NCBI GenBank assembly: GCA_028753945.1
Contig: JAPNXP010000003.1
Span: 4,030,001-4,094,000 of the forward strand
Direction of reading: 5' to 3'
Source of the DNA: Hexactinellida sp. DTS-2022
Taxonomy: Eukaryota; Porifera; Hexactinellida
Length of the DNA: 64,000 nt
In this document: piece by piece, positions 22,133-32,906 of the stretch
Numbering within the stretch: position 1 is the stretch's first letter
How the letters are laid out: the number at the start of each line of letters is the position of its first letter
Position numbers and translations under genes: made by a program
Notes under the pieces: model-generated
Seen by the model: only the letters and a program-made list of their open reading frames with translations
Databases searched by the model: none
Told to the model about the DNA's origin: nothing

Positions 22133-23922
22133 ATCTATCTGTTAGAGCCAATTGTAATGGAGAACCTTGTTCGCCCTCGCTAAACTCAATAAGTGATATA
22201 CCACAACTTGAAACGATTCTTGGTGAAATTTCTAAATCAACACATCCCTGTGAATATTTTGTTTCTGAGACGACTGGTTCACATATCTCTTTAGCGAAAG
22301 ACCATATCCAACAAGCCATCAATACTTTGCAAACTAATGAATCCGATTTAGAATCAACTGATTATCCAGAACTTTCAAGACTGCAGTTCATACAATGCCA
22401 ATTAGAAAACAGCCTCGTCCCTCAAAACAGGCGTAGATATAATGTACTAACACAAGTTTTGGCTCTTAAAAGACATTTAATTTCTCCAGCCTGTTATAAA
22501 TATCTCCAGCAGATACTTTGTCTAACTCTTCCTCATGTCCAATACTCTACTCAAGTTATATTCTTCACCTGGCCTGTAAAGTGACTATTTTCCCTTCCTC
22601 AAACAAGCGACTCATTCTTTCTCTGATCCTGAAAAACATGTAATTGTCCAAATGGACGAAATTCATGTCAAATCGGATATTTCATATATTGGTGGTAAGA
22701 TATATGGTGCTAGTTTAAGACCAGAAGATCCGGTCAAAACTGTATTCGCTATCATGGTCTCTAGTCTTCAGAAAAAATGGTCCTGTATTGTTCGTTTGTT
22801 ACCCTGTGCTTCTCTTTCAGCGGAAACGATATTCGCCATAGTGGTATTATGTATTCAAGATATAGAGCTTTGTGGTTTAGTTGTAGATATTATCTCTACC
22901 GACAACTATCCTCTCAATGTAAAATTATTCAAACTCTTCTCTAAAAATGGTAAGCTGGAAACTCAAGTACCGCATACTTCTGATCCAAATCGGATCCTAT
23001 TTCTCACCTTTGATTTTGTGCACATATTGAAGACAATACGAAATAACTGGTTGAATCTAAAGTCATGAGAGTAAGAGTTTTATTTACCCTAATTTAGAAT
23101 ATATACAAACCAATTATTGTTCCTATCCTTTGAGCTGTGCACAGCTTCTTTCCGCGATGTCCGTACCTTATATCTTTCTGAGAAAGAAAACTTGGCAAAA
23201 CTAGCTCCAAGGTTAACATTTAAAGCATGTTTTCCTTCTTGTTTAGAACGTCAGAATGTGAAATTAGTTTTAAAGGTCATACATAAATCCACAATATCTG
23301 CTTTAACCATTCAAAATGATCAACGTTGTCTGCATATAAATCTAGTACTTCAGATTTTCTTGACATTATCTTATCTTTATGGAAAATGTTCAATGTAAAT
23401 GCTCCATACAAGCATGTTCGTTTAAACGATCCGCCCTCTCAACCATTCACCTTTAATGACGACCGCTTTGCCTTTTTAGATCGTATAGTTTGTTGGTTAG
23501 TCGCTTGGGATTCACTACCTGGGAAAGATGGGAAATTAAGCAAACAAACTTTCACAAGCTTAAGACATGCCTGCCTTGTTTTACCACAAATAACTAACTA
23601 TCTGGCGGGCACATGTGGATATTCATACCTTTTAACCTCTTTCTTACAGACGGACCCTTCGGAACATCGATTCGGACTTTATCGTATGATGTCAGGTGCC
23701 AATTACCACATTTATTATCTGCAAATATTAGAAGCTGAGCGACGTCTGAAAATTTCAAATATTTTAAATCTATTTTCCTATCAGTCTGAATCTTGTAGTT
23801 ATTCTTTACAAGAATTTATCCAATCCTTTTCTTCTGAAGAGAAGGCATTTTCTGATACTGATATTGATCTTGACCCTTTCCTTAATGGAATTTCAGATCT
23901 ATCCAACATTGAGTGTGATGCC
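22133..23922 (+). pseudogene. P-element transposase catalytic region, broken into frames
   Basis: Segments in order: a leucine-rich part (QVLALKRHLISPACYKYLQ, 22460-22510), the first catalytic D in VQMDEIHVKSD (about 22650), a second acidic motif IISTDNYPL (about 22890) followed by DFVHILKTIRNNW (23010-23060), then FLQTDPSEHRFGLYRMMSGA (23640-23700) and LQILEAERRLKISNIL, all typical of THAP9/P-element transposases. Frame changes near 22585, 23070 and 23330 may include introns or damage. The frame is cut at 23922 by the inserted element. Confidence 0.8.
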
Positions 23923-25031
23923 TGTAGGGTTTTATTTGGGGGGCCTCCCCAAATCAAAAATCCTGTTATTCTATTTGGAGGGCCCCTTCCATTTTGGGGG
24001 GTCATCTCCAAATCCTCTCTTATCTTTATGTGGGGTTAAAAGCTATCAAATATAAAACAATCAAATTATACGTATTGCTATAGTTTCATATTTCATTGGA
24101 AATATATGATTGCTAAATCCGATCATCAGAAGTTGAAATGTAGCAAATTTTACAAATTTTCCATTAAAATTCAATCAACATTGTATAATAATGTTCTTAC
24201 ACTACAAATAAGAACGCTACCACTAGTGTAAAAAGAGAACATTAATGAGAAGTCTGACTAGTTACGTCGGTGGGATATTTAGGGCTAAATACCTTACCCT
24301 TTGACCACTCTTGAGGCTACAAGTCTATTTTAAAATATATACTCTCAAAACACTTTCCTGTAATTCGATGCTTAAACCCGGCCTATACTAATTTCTGTTG
24401 CACCAAAGACTGTCTATTAGTTGTCATTTAATATTGAAAATAGGAATCAATTGATCATAGGTTAGCTATTTAGAATGTGTAGAAGTACAGATTAGTTATT
24501 ACTTGTACTGAATTTAGGATACAATTATGGCATCTCTTATTTATCTATTAATTAATTAAAACGCAAAGATAAAAATAATGTATGAAAATGTTGTTTGTAA
24601 CAACATTTTACTATCACTAAGATACCAATTCTTTTCAACATAAAATCTCTTTTGATTTTGCCGCCCTTGTAATTTTTAGGAGGACCTCCCCAAATTTGGG
24701 GGGACCCCCCCTAAATAAAATAATGGGATTTTTGATTTGGGGAGGACCTCCCTAAATTTGGGGGGGGGCCCCCCAAATAAAATAACGCGATTTTTGATTT
24801 GGGGAGGACCTCCCCAAATTTGGGGGGGGCCCCCCAAATAAAATAACGCGATTTTTGATTTGGGGAGGACCTCCACAAATTTTGGAAGCCCCCAGATAAA
24901 ATAACAGGATTTTTTGATTTGGGGAGGACCTCTCCAAATTTGGGGGGGCCCTTCCCAAATAAATAACGGGATTTTTCATTTGGGGAGGACCTCCCTAAAT
25001 TTGGGGGGGCCCCCCCAAATTAAACCCTACA
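23923..25031. mobile_element. Non-autonomous Ginger-like element (1.1 kb)
   Basis: Begins TGTAGGGTTTTATTTGGGG and ends with the complement of TGTAGGGTTTAATTTGGGG, so TG..CA ends as in the 15262-21104 element. TSD ATGCC at 23918-23922 and 25032-25036 lies within the P-element coding sequence. The right part is a tandem array (next entry); the interior 24060-24660 is AT-rich and non-coding. Confidence 0.85.
24676..25015. repeat. Six-copy ~61-bp GC/AT subterminal tandem array
   Basis: Units of ggacctccccaaatttgggg followed by gcccccc, aaataaaataac and atttttgattt, six times. Each contains a palindromic CCCCAAATTTGGGG core. It is part of the right end of the Ginger-like MITE. Confidence 0.85.
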
Positions 25032-25206
25032 ATGCCCAAATACTTCAATCATTAGCTTTTATAGCCGGATATGCCGCACACCAATACCTTAAACGTAGTC
25101 CACCATGCCACATATGTCAAGATATATTAATCATTGATAAAAATTTCCTACTTGATGAATCAGCCGGATCTCAGTATAGGTTATTGGAACTTACTGATCG
25201 TGGAGG
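25032..25206 (+). pseudogene. P-element transposase C-terminal segment
   Basis: Continues the transposase frame after the ATGCC duplication: LQSLAFIAGYAAHQYLKR, then CHICQD, then RLLELTDRGG. The FIAGY..K and CxxC features are typical of P/THAP9 C-termini. The frame runs into the MULE target duplication. Confidence 0.75.
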
Positions 25207-25269
25207 TCTGAAATATGGGGGCGCTGCAGTTGTCAGAATTTTGGAGTTGGCATTTGTCAGAATTATCAT

Positions 25270-25700
25270 GACCTTCACTTGTCCGAATCAATATTTGATC
25301 GACTGTCACTTGTCCGAATCAATATTTGATCGACTGTCACTTGTCCGAATCAATATTTGTTCGACTGTCACTTGTCCGAATCAATATTTGTTCGACTGTC
25401 ACTTGTCCGAATCAATATTTAGATCGACTGTCACTTGTCCGAATCAATATTTGTTCGACTGTCACTTGTCCGAATCAATATTTGTTCGACTGTCACTTGT
25501 CCGAATCAATATTTAGATCGACTGTCACTTGTCCGAATCAATATTTGTTCGACTGTCACTTGTCTGAATCAATATTTGTTCGACTGTCACTTGTCCGAAT
25601 CAATATTTGATCGGCTGTCACTTGTCCGAATCAATATTTGATCGACTGTCACTTGTCCGTATCAATATTTGTTCAACTGTCACTTGTCCGAGTACATATT
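25270..25700 (+). repeat. Left terminal array of the MULE (14 units)
   Basis: About 14 copies of a 31-34-bp unit (cacttgtccgaatcaatatt plus tgatcgactgt or tgttcgactgt). The repetition is direct, and its complement forms the other end. Confidence 0.9.
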
Positions 25701-25893
25701 TAGATCTGAATCAATAATTAGTTTGAATATGAAGCCAAAGGTATACTTAGTATTTTGAGTTCACACCATCATTTTTCAATTGATGTAACGGTGTTTATCC
25801 AAAATACTTCGGCTTCTTATTTATTCCAGGCACCAATCTATTCTCTTATAGAATGCATAAAAACTACGAAATAATTTTGTTGTCCAAAATACA

Positions 25894-27047
25894 ATGGAAT
25901 ATACTATTGAAGAATATAAACGCAGCTTTGGAAAAGACTTTACAAGTTGTGCTGGAAATAAATACATTCAGTCAAAACCTACGGACAAATATATTTTCCT
26001 TAAATGTGCTATCTTTCGTACTGGCTGCAAGGGGACTAGCAGGATTAATCGTGAAACTAATTTAATTACCCCTTTGCGAGATCACAACCATACTGTGAAT
26101 GATTATATGTCGGAAATTTTTAAACTTAAATCCAAATGCAAATCCACTGCTAAATCATCACAATCAAACCTCAGGAAAATGTTCGATGATACGACTAGAA
26201 CTGATCCTCATTCTTGCGATATTTCCTTTCCGGAATGTGAGTCATCCATGTACCGGGCTAGAAGGAAGATTCAACCAAAGATTCCCCTGACAGCTGATGA
26301 ATTTTGTAAGATGTTGCCAACAACACCTTATGGCCAATATTTCAAAATTCAGGTGACTTGTGGTGAGCAGACTGGAGTGATTTTCTTTTCTGAACAAATG
26401 GCCAAATTGCTAAGTGTATTTACAAATATTCAATTTGATGGAACGTTTTATACAGTTCCTATCCAATTCGCTCAATTGTGCACTATTTTTGTTTCGGTAG
26501 GACGTCATACTTTACCAGCAATTCACTGCTTAATGGCGGCAAAGAGTAAGGAGTTATATAAAGCGGCGTTGGAAAATATTACCGTCTATGTCCCTCAATT
26601 CCAGCCTTCAGCCTCCATGTCAGATTGGGAACCTGCAGCTAGAAATGCACTAAAAGAAGTTTACCCACAGGTGAAGTTATATGGCTGCTGGTTCCACTAT
26701 ACACAACGTTTATGGGCAAAAACACAGAAACTAGGACTGGCTCATGCATTCAGGAACAATGCAGACACAAGATCTTTCATCAAACAATTGATGGCTATCC
26801 CTTTTTGCCAGGACCTCTGATTACTCCCACTGCAAACTTAATTCAAATGCCTAGTATCGAACATTCTGAGATGCAAAAATTGGAAAATTAAAACAATATT
26901 TTTAAAAGAGATGGCTAACCCGAATAATTATCACCCGAAGAACTATCAATTCATGAACTGAATATTTCTACTAACAACGCGGCCGAAAGCTACCATTCAA
27001 AGTTAAAGTCGATAGTAAAAACTTGCCACCCACGAATATGGACGTTT
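25894..27047 (+). pseudogene. MULE transposase with N-terminal FLYWCH/WRKY-like zinc region
   Basis: ATG at 25894 has a good context (acaATGg). The N-terminus has FLKCAIFRTGC and DHNHTV, a C2-HxH FLYWCH/WRKY-GCM1-like finger. The MULE core shows D in IQFDGTFYTVP (about 26430), D in MSDWEPAARNALKEVYP (about 26620), and the GCWFHYTQRLW motif (26682-26715). The open frame stops at 26820; the typical distal part (NNAAESYHSKLK, CHPRIWTFM) follows at 26970-27050 after stops and shifts. So the copy is probably broken downstream or has an intron there. The enzyme would bind the terminal arrays and cut the element out. Confidence 0.85.
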
Positions 27048-27479
27048 ATGTCGATACTAAATGAGGTAATTGCAGATACGGACAATGATATTGGACGCTT
27101 ACGCCAGGGGCGAGAAATATCCAGACCTAGAAAGAAGAAAGACCTTAAAAATGATGATTATAGGTTGGCATGCAAACAAAAACTCCAAGATGGAATTTAC
27201 AATCCGTGGCAATTTTTGAAATCAATAAGCAATTCAATCGGAAACATAGCGAATGATAACACCTCTTCAAGCGATTCCGAAGATGAGATTGATGAAAATT
27301 ATGCATCAGGAAATCAATGTGTTGTTTGTCTTGGACCCCGTACTGAGACATGGGTATTTATGCCATGTCGGCATGCAAACTGCTGCAATCTATGTGCCCA
27401 AAGAATCGCTGACCTTGGGCAACCCTGTCCCATGTGTCGTTCCTTTATAGAGTCTAGGTTTCAGATTTTCACAGATTAA
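27048..27479 (+). CDS. RING-finger domain joined to the MULE C-terminus
   Basis: A basic segment (GREISRPRKKKDLKNDD) and a serine/acid stretch precede a C3HC4 RING of the IAP type: CVVCLGPRTETWVFMPCRHA, then CxxC and CPMC near the end. All eight ligands appear present. It overlaps the end of the transposase in the same frame as MSILNEVIADTDND, so it is best seen as a C-terminal domain of the transposase rather than an independent gene. RING domains are usually E3 ubiquitin ligases. Confidence 0.75.
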   Translation: MSILNEVIADTDNDIGRLRQGREISRPRKKKDLKNDDYRLACKQKLQDGIYNPWQFLKSISNSIGNIANDNTSSSDSEDEIDENYASGNQCVVCLGPRTETWVFMPCRHANCCNLCAQRIADLGQPCPMCRSFIESRFQIFTD

Positions 27480-27604
27480 TTATATTATTATTTTCACATT
27501 CTATTAAAGTAATTTAATAAATAACTCCTATTTATGATCCTTGTGCTCAAGCAAGTAACAGTTGATAATTTTACAGGTCTGATAAGTAACTTCATATTCA
27601 AACT

Positions 27605-27890
27605 AATTATTGATTCGGACAAGTGACAGTCGATCTAAATATTGATTCGAACAATTGTGTAAGTGACAGTCGATCAAATATTGATTCGGACAAGTGACAG
27701 TCGATCAAATATTGATTCGGACAAGTGACAGTCGAACAAATATTGATTCGGACAAGTGACAGTCGAACAAATATTGATTCAGACAAGTGACAGTCGATCA
27801 AATATTGATTCGGACAAGTGACAGTCGATCAAATATTGATTCGGACAAGTGACAGTCGATCAAATATTGATTCGGACAAGTGAAGGTCAT
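27605..27890 (-). repeat. Right terminal array of the MULE (about 9 units)
   Basis: Inverted copies of the left unit (attgattcggacaagtgac and tcgaacaaat). One unit is degenerate (gaacaattgtgtaagtgac). Shorter than the left array. Confidence 0.9.
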
Positions 27891-27949
27891 GATAATTCTG
27901 ACAAATGCCAACTCCAAAATTCTGACAAATGCATGCACCTCTGAAATAT

Positions 27950-28128
27950 CCCTCTGACTACTCTTGGATTCCATAATAGCTGTTTGGAAGATATTAACTA
28001 TTATCGAGGGAAATATAGAATTGATGCGCATATTTATGGAAGGACCATCTAGGCAGATTCTACTGGATCTTGTTTGTTCAGTTGTTGATGGAAGTTGGAG
28101 AGAACAATCAACAATGTCCCTCTTGTAA
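27950..28128 (+). pseudogene. P-element transposase extreme C-terminus
   Basis: After the second MULE TSD the frame resumes (YPSDYS), shifts by one base, and then reads DSIIAVWKILTIIEGN to a stop at 28126. It completes the transposase interrupted at 25206. Confidence 0.6.
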
Positions 28129-28767
28129 ATTAAATATGTCGTTGATTCTTCGCAAAGTTGTATTCATTGAAGTAAATTGTTTAATAGCTAATAAAGTGAA
28201 AAATTACAATTCTAAGGTATAACTTCTAAAGGATTAGAGAACGAAAATTGAAAAAGTTTAATTCTTAGTTCTTTCATTGGCAGCACAAATCCTACATTTC
28301 TACGTTTTTCTTACTTAAGTTCACGTTAAAGGAAGATTAAGCATTTTGTTACTATTTGTAATAATTAGATTACGTAGTTGATTTTGTAAAATCGACATTT
28401 CTAATTAGTTGATTTTGTAAAATCGACATTCTGAAATGTCGAGGCCATGAAGCAAGTTACAATTTGGTTACAAATTCGTTATACCTTAGTGCAATTGGTT
28501 ATAACTAGTTATATATTTATGCAAACTTGTCTCTCTCAAAATGTGATTTTATAAACTCGGCTGTGGGGAAATATTACCTACACACCCCATACATTCATAC
28601 TTAGCATGCTACATTTTAAACGTGCAGTGAACAAACTACGGCGGCTTAATTAACAGTATTAATTTCATAAAACACTAGTGATTTCAGAGAAAAAAATGTG
28701 AAGATCAAATATGCAATAAATTTTAATTCTTTAATATAGAATCTTAATAGTTAGATAGCTAATAGTA
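28129..28767. other. AT-rich stretch with two near-palindromes and a decayed zinc-finger exon
   Basis: Bases 28376-28445 hold two copies of gattttgtaaaatcgacatt, the word clustered at 35696-36160. At about 28520-28600 (minus strand) lies a fragment similar to the first exon of the zinc-finger genes (GVCR, stop, YFPTAEFIKSHF), evidently dead. Confidence 0.5.
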
Positions 28768-29093
28768 CTAGAGTGAAAACATTTCGTGTTTCTCATTAAG
28801 AGAGATCTGTTCGGCTTTACAAGTGTCTCCAAAAAGTTTGTTGTGGCTTTTTAGATGACAAAGTTGAATAAATTCTTTCGTACAGTACTTACAACTATAG
28901 AATCTTCTTTCAGCAAATTTCTCCTTGCAACTGCCTTTAAACTTCCCAGTGTGATCCTGGAAAGCGAAATAGGAATACCCTAATCCTCTCTTGCAATAAG
29001 GACAATAGTAAGGAGTATTGTCCTGTTCAGTATTTCTCGTAGACACAGGAATTGTGTTCTTAAAGCTTTGCACTCGATGGGGTATGTGTGCAC
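28768..29093 (-). CDS. Terminal exon A1: two C2HC zinc fingers
   Basis: Acceptor (tttttcag) at 29097-29094, then a frame to the stop at 28768. Finger 1: CPYCKRGLGYSYFAFQDH followed by KGSC; finger 2: CKYCTKEFIQLCHLKSH followed by GDTC. Both are Cys2-His-Cys rather than Cys2-His2. The tail EKHEMFSL before the stop is conserved in A2 and A3. Entry phase requires two bases (GT), matching the one-base end of exon B1. Proposed gene: exon 32778-32488, B1 30264-29933, A1. Probably a nucleic-acid-binding protein; target unknown. Confidence 0.7.
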
Positions 29094-29533
29094 CTGAAAA
29101 ATAGTCATTTCTGAAATTATAATCAATTTGAGTGAAGTCAGTGGTTTATCCGCAGTGTTTTTCGAATTCTAGAAGGCTTAATAGCAAAGGTGAATTTTTG
29201 ATGTTAAAAATTACCCTATCAGTGTCTGAAAATAACATTAAATAAGGTGTTGGCCGATATATAAGTAATTCCAAAAGGACACATACACTCAAACCACCCT
29301 TATACGGGCACTGTCGTCCGGAGGATACCCGTAACTTGGAATTTGCCCGGACCTCAGAAATGCAATGGTTAAACATGTCCAAATCCAGTGTATAGTCTCT
29401 AGTCCATATTTCCTAGATTCTTTCAAAAATCAAAAACTGATGTTTTAACGAATTATGGATAAATTTTAGATATGCATTCATTGCATTGTCATATAATTTT
29501 TCATTAATTAAACTACACTATAGGTTAAAATTT

Positions 29534-29810
29534 CAGTGGTTCCCACCTGGGAGGAATTCCTCACTGGGGAGGAATTTGGCCATCCTCGGGGAGGAATTCC
29601 ACATAAGTATACTTAGATATATTAATGAAATTTTCTGGATGACTTTGTCCCAATGAATGATTTGATCACTAAGTAATTAAAAATACTTTGCATTGATTAT
29701 CAGTTATTTCCATTCCAAAATTGAACATTGTAATCCTGGGGGGAATTTAGCAAAAATATAGCTTAGGGGGTAATATCCTGACTTTCTTTGGAAAAGGTTG
29801 GGAAGCACTG
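29534..29810. mobile_element. hAT-type MITE (277 bp)
   Basis: Ends CAGTGGTTCCCACC and GGTTGGGAAGCACTG. The flanks ggttaaaattt and ggttaaatt are a blurred target duplication. Lies in the intron between B1 and A1. Confidence 0.75.
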
Positions 29811-29932
29811 GGTTAAATTAATACACATTTAGCTTCGCGTTACACCAATAAAGGTTGAGAGGTTCGGATCTCGAGGTTTGAGTGTAATTCAAACAAAACA
29901 CAACTAAAAGGTAATATCTTACAGAAGTTATA

Positions 29933-30264
29933 TGTTGCTTTATTAATTGAGATCTGCTTTGCCTTACAAGAATTGCCAAAGTCTTTGTAGTGTTTTTCAA
30001 GACTACAGATTTGAAGAAATTCTTGTTTGCAAATCTTACAGCTGTACAAAGGTCTGCCAGCATCATTCCTGCAATTTCCCTTATATAACCCAATATGATG
30101 TTTGAGATTCTTAATAGAGTAGCCTAATCCTCTGCCGCAGTCAGGACAATAATATGGATCTTTATCTTTCAATAAACAATATTGTGAGACCAGTGAGACC
30201 AATGACTGATTATTTGTTGTTGAGGCTTTAGTCGAGTTTATTATAGATTCTGATATATTCCCAT
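29933..30264 (-). CDS. Internal exon B1: two C2HC zinc fingers
   Basis: Acceptor gcattttag before 30264; donor TTCT/GTAAGA at 29933-29932. Finger 1: CPDCGRGLGYSIKNLKHH then KGNC; finger 2: CKICKQEFLQICSLEKH then GNSC. It begins in the phase left by the exon ending at 32488 (one base) and ends with one base over, which pairs with A1. Intact. Confidence 0.7.
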
Positions 30265-30405
30265 CTAAAATGCAAAATAAAACTATAGTAAACTTTTGCT
30301 ATATAAATTTCAAGTTCAAGGGGCCTCGTATTAATTTCGAATTAAGCAGGCGTCGCAAATAGTAGCGCTGAGAACTGACAGAAATTCCAACAGAAATAGT
30401 TCATA

Positions 30406-30577
30406 CAGTGGTGTTCGCGTAATAGCAAGTCGCATTCTCCACGAAATTTCCTTGCTAATAGGCGAAATTGCTATAGAGGAACAAAATTAAGTTTAATTTC
30501 TCGCTTGGAGACTAAAAATAACTTACTAATAGAGAAACATTGCTATTATGGCAATTGCTATTAGGCGAGCACCACTG
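30406..30577. mobile_element. Mariner/pogo-type MITE (172 bp)
   Basis: TA target duplication (30404-30405, 30578-30579); ends CAGTGGTGTTCGCGTAATAGC and GCTATTAGGCGAGCACCACTG are near complements in their outer parts. No coding capacity. Confidence 0.75.
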
Positions 30578-30744
30578 TATTGTCTTTAGACTGTGATTAT
30601 AATTGTACCTGAATTTAAACCAATTATATTGTAGTTCGTAGCGCATATTAGTAGACATAGTTAGTGCGGTTATCGAAGCTTATATTTAGCATGTATACAT
30701 GCAACAGAAATAAATTAGTGGTCAACTTGATTAGAAAAAAATCA

Positions 30745-32330
30745 AAAATGCAGCCAGTGCCGACGCATTTCCCTTTGGAGGCACTACATTTTGTAGTTGG
30801 GTAACTAGTGCCTCCAAAGGAAAATGTTGTCTGCACAGCTGCAATTTGGGATTTTTCGCCAAGTCATCATCACTATGAAGGTGTTAAACCATTTCAGAAA
30901 TGTGTTTCGGAATTTAACGAGCCTTATTGAGTTTAAAGTTTCTTTTAGCTCACTTCATTTCAGAGATGTTCAAGTTTCAGTAGAATATAATAGGCGATGA
31001 GTCAGCATTTTAATGTGCGTGTTGGGAGTTCACCCAACACCAACCAACCCATTCAAAATCTATAATTATCAAAATTGTAAAACACATTTTTTGACGATGT
31101 CATCACCTCAAGGTGTCAAGACCCATTTTTAGAGGTGTTACGTGACATAAGGATCAATTGATCAATTGGAAGTACTATGTTTATATTTTGTATCATCTCT
31201 GAGATTAATGTTATTTATCAAATTAGTATAAATACTTATTAAATTATTAATAATTTAACACCAATTTCAATGTCAACATTACTTTTATAATAAGTTTAAT
31301 TATTGGTCATAAAGAGTAAATAAAATAAATTTGGATACCAAATTTCAATTCCGCACACTCATGGCCTACTATTATTATACGGCTAGATAAGTAAAGTATT
31401 TGCTCATTTCATTTCCAGGCCAGTGTTACTTTCTAATTGCTCGTAAATGAATTACCTATTGTCATGGAATAAACTAAACTTAGGTTTTCAAATACGCTAG
31501 AAACATCTAAAATACTTTTGAGAATGATTTCACATCGGATTTAACCACAATGACGTAATCAGATATACATACCCATATATGGAAATTATGACTCTATACT
31601 ATTAAAAAATCAAAAAATTAGAAAATGAGTACTTTGTTAAGGAATGTAAATCTTAGTTTTCAAATAGAAAATAGAAGCCTACTCGATCTCACAAGTTGAA
31701 TCAATATAATTATTACAAGCAGTGGTGTTTTGCCAAAAAAAGAAGTGGGGGCGCGCTCCCTTTTCAAATTTAGCATTTTCTTAGAAAACATAGGTGAAAA
31801 CGGCCTCCAATAATGAATTCTATAGATAACTGATATGAAGGACCGCCCACCCTGGGATATCAGCGCCGCCCCCCCCGAGCACCCCCCCCAAAACATCACT
31901 GATTACAAGTTGAAACAATAAAATAATAATAATTAACAATTTCAATTGAACTGAAGTGTTAGTAAACAAAGGAAATTTGCAACTCAATTGTGGCACAAAC
32001 TAAGCCCAATTTTAAAATTAATGCACTGTGAAAAGGTGTAGAATTCAATTCTCTATCGAATGCATATAAATTGAAATTCGGGAACTGTTATTGTCCCAGT
32101 TGTGACATTGAAAAGGTGTAAAATGTATCCAAAAGAAATTGTCAAAATCGTGATCCCAGGTGCACATCTGTAACCCATGAGACAACTATCCTGATAATTG
32201 GGGGTCTTAGTTAATAAAACTCTGTTCTGTGGAGAGGATACGGACCAAAATACCAAGGCAGTAAGATTAGAAATGGCCCACTAAACTATACTATAGTCGG
32301 CACAGTTAAAAAGTTTAACTCATAGCATAT
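30745..32330 (+). repeat. Composite repeat (A palindrome at 30745-30850, B/E body, C unit)
   Basis: Same modules and order as at 1.2-3.5 kb. It sits in the intron between the 32488-32778 exon and B1. Non-coding. Confidence 0.65.
31720..31901. mobile_element. hAT-type MITE (182 bp)
   Basis: Ends CAGTGGTGTTTTGCC and CCAAAACATCACTG; TSD ATTACAAG at 31712-31719 and 31902-31909. Sister of 16642-16850. Confidence 0.9.
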
Positions 32331-32487
32331 AAACTTATGAGTTAGTGAGCTATTATCAGAGTAACTGGTAATAGTATAATCTGTAGGAGATAACTTTATA
32401 ACTATACTCCAATTATTTTGCATCCGAATACCAGAAATTTCATCCCCAATAGTATCTGAATATATTTATGTAATCAGGTCAGTAGAC

Positions 32488-32778
32488 AAATCTACTCCAG
32501 GAAAGTACCTGCATCAGCGGAATTGGATTCCACAGAGAGATCTGGTATCTCTTCTAACGCATCAAAGTACTCAGAAGAATCATCCCTGTACAGCTGACAA
32601 TCTCCCTCCAGCTCCTGTGTCCCACACACTCGTACTCCAAAGCAACTCTCGTGAACCTCTCTACACTTAGTGGACAGTTGTTCAGGACAGATAGCATGTT
32701 TCTCTGTGAAATGTGATTGTATAAACTCGGCAGTTGGAAATATTCCCTATACACCTCCTTCATACTAGCATGCTGCAT
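32488..32778 (-). pseudogene. First exon of the proximal zinc-finger gene, frameshifted
   Basis: ATG-led start (MKEVYREYF) homologous to the start of the 36320-37106 exon (MECKKYFETTQ), then a one-base deletion relative to the paralogous fragment at 38041-38100. The downstream frame (FIQSHFTEKHAICPEQL ... DDSSEYFDALEEIPDL) ends at a donor GCAG/GTACTT whose phase matches exon B1. The start region looks like half a C2H2 finger with one cysteine replaced by tyrosine. Likely damaged. Confidence 0.5.
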
Positions 32779-32906
32779 TTATAAACGTGCAGCGAACCAA
32801 CTACGGCGGCTTAATTAACAATATTTATTTGATAAAACACTAGTGATTTCAGAGAAAACAAAGTGAAGATCAAAAAGCAACAAATTTCATTCGCTAAATA
32901 GAATGT

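Larger units (their letters stand above)
25217..27939 (+). mobile_element. MULE transposon with tandem-array ends (2.7 kb)
   Basis: TSD TCTGAAATAT at 25207-25216 and 27940-27949, in the range usual for Mutator-like elements. The outer ends share TTGTCAGAATTTTGGAG, then a block ending gaccttcacttgtccg, then arrays of a 31-34-bp unit. It carries a MULE transposase (25894-27080) and a RING-finger frame (27048-27479). The P-element reading resumes directly after the right TSD. Confidence 0.9.
21146..28128 (+). mobile_element. THAP/P-element transposon with two nested insertions
   Basis: The left end is taken as CATAGCCTACTATACATAAGG at 21146 (similar ends at 44084, 57797 and 58683, with GGACCA.GGAT-type sequence inside). 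The transposase reading runs from 21562 to 28128 but is split by a TG..CA element (23923-25031) and by a MULE (25217-27939). No matching right TIR was found after 28128, so the right border is unknown. Confidence 0.75.

Noticed and set aside
24676-24979. Overlapping open frames rich in G, P and S on the minus strand
   Set aside because: They are translations of the ~61-bp GC/AT tandem array, repeated in frame because of the unit length.
25270-25700. CRISPR-like regular repeat array
   Set aside because: Units are contiguous direct repeats without unique spacers, the context is eukaryotic, and an inverted array lies at the other end of the MULE.
27607-28031. Open frames repeating CPNQYLFDCHLSESIF
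   Set aside because: Artefacts of the MULE terminal arrays; the same holds at 25326-25641.
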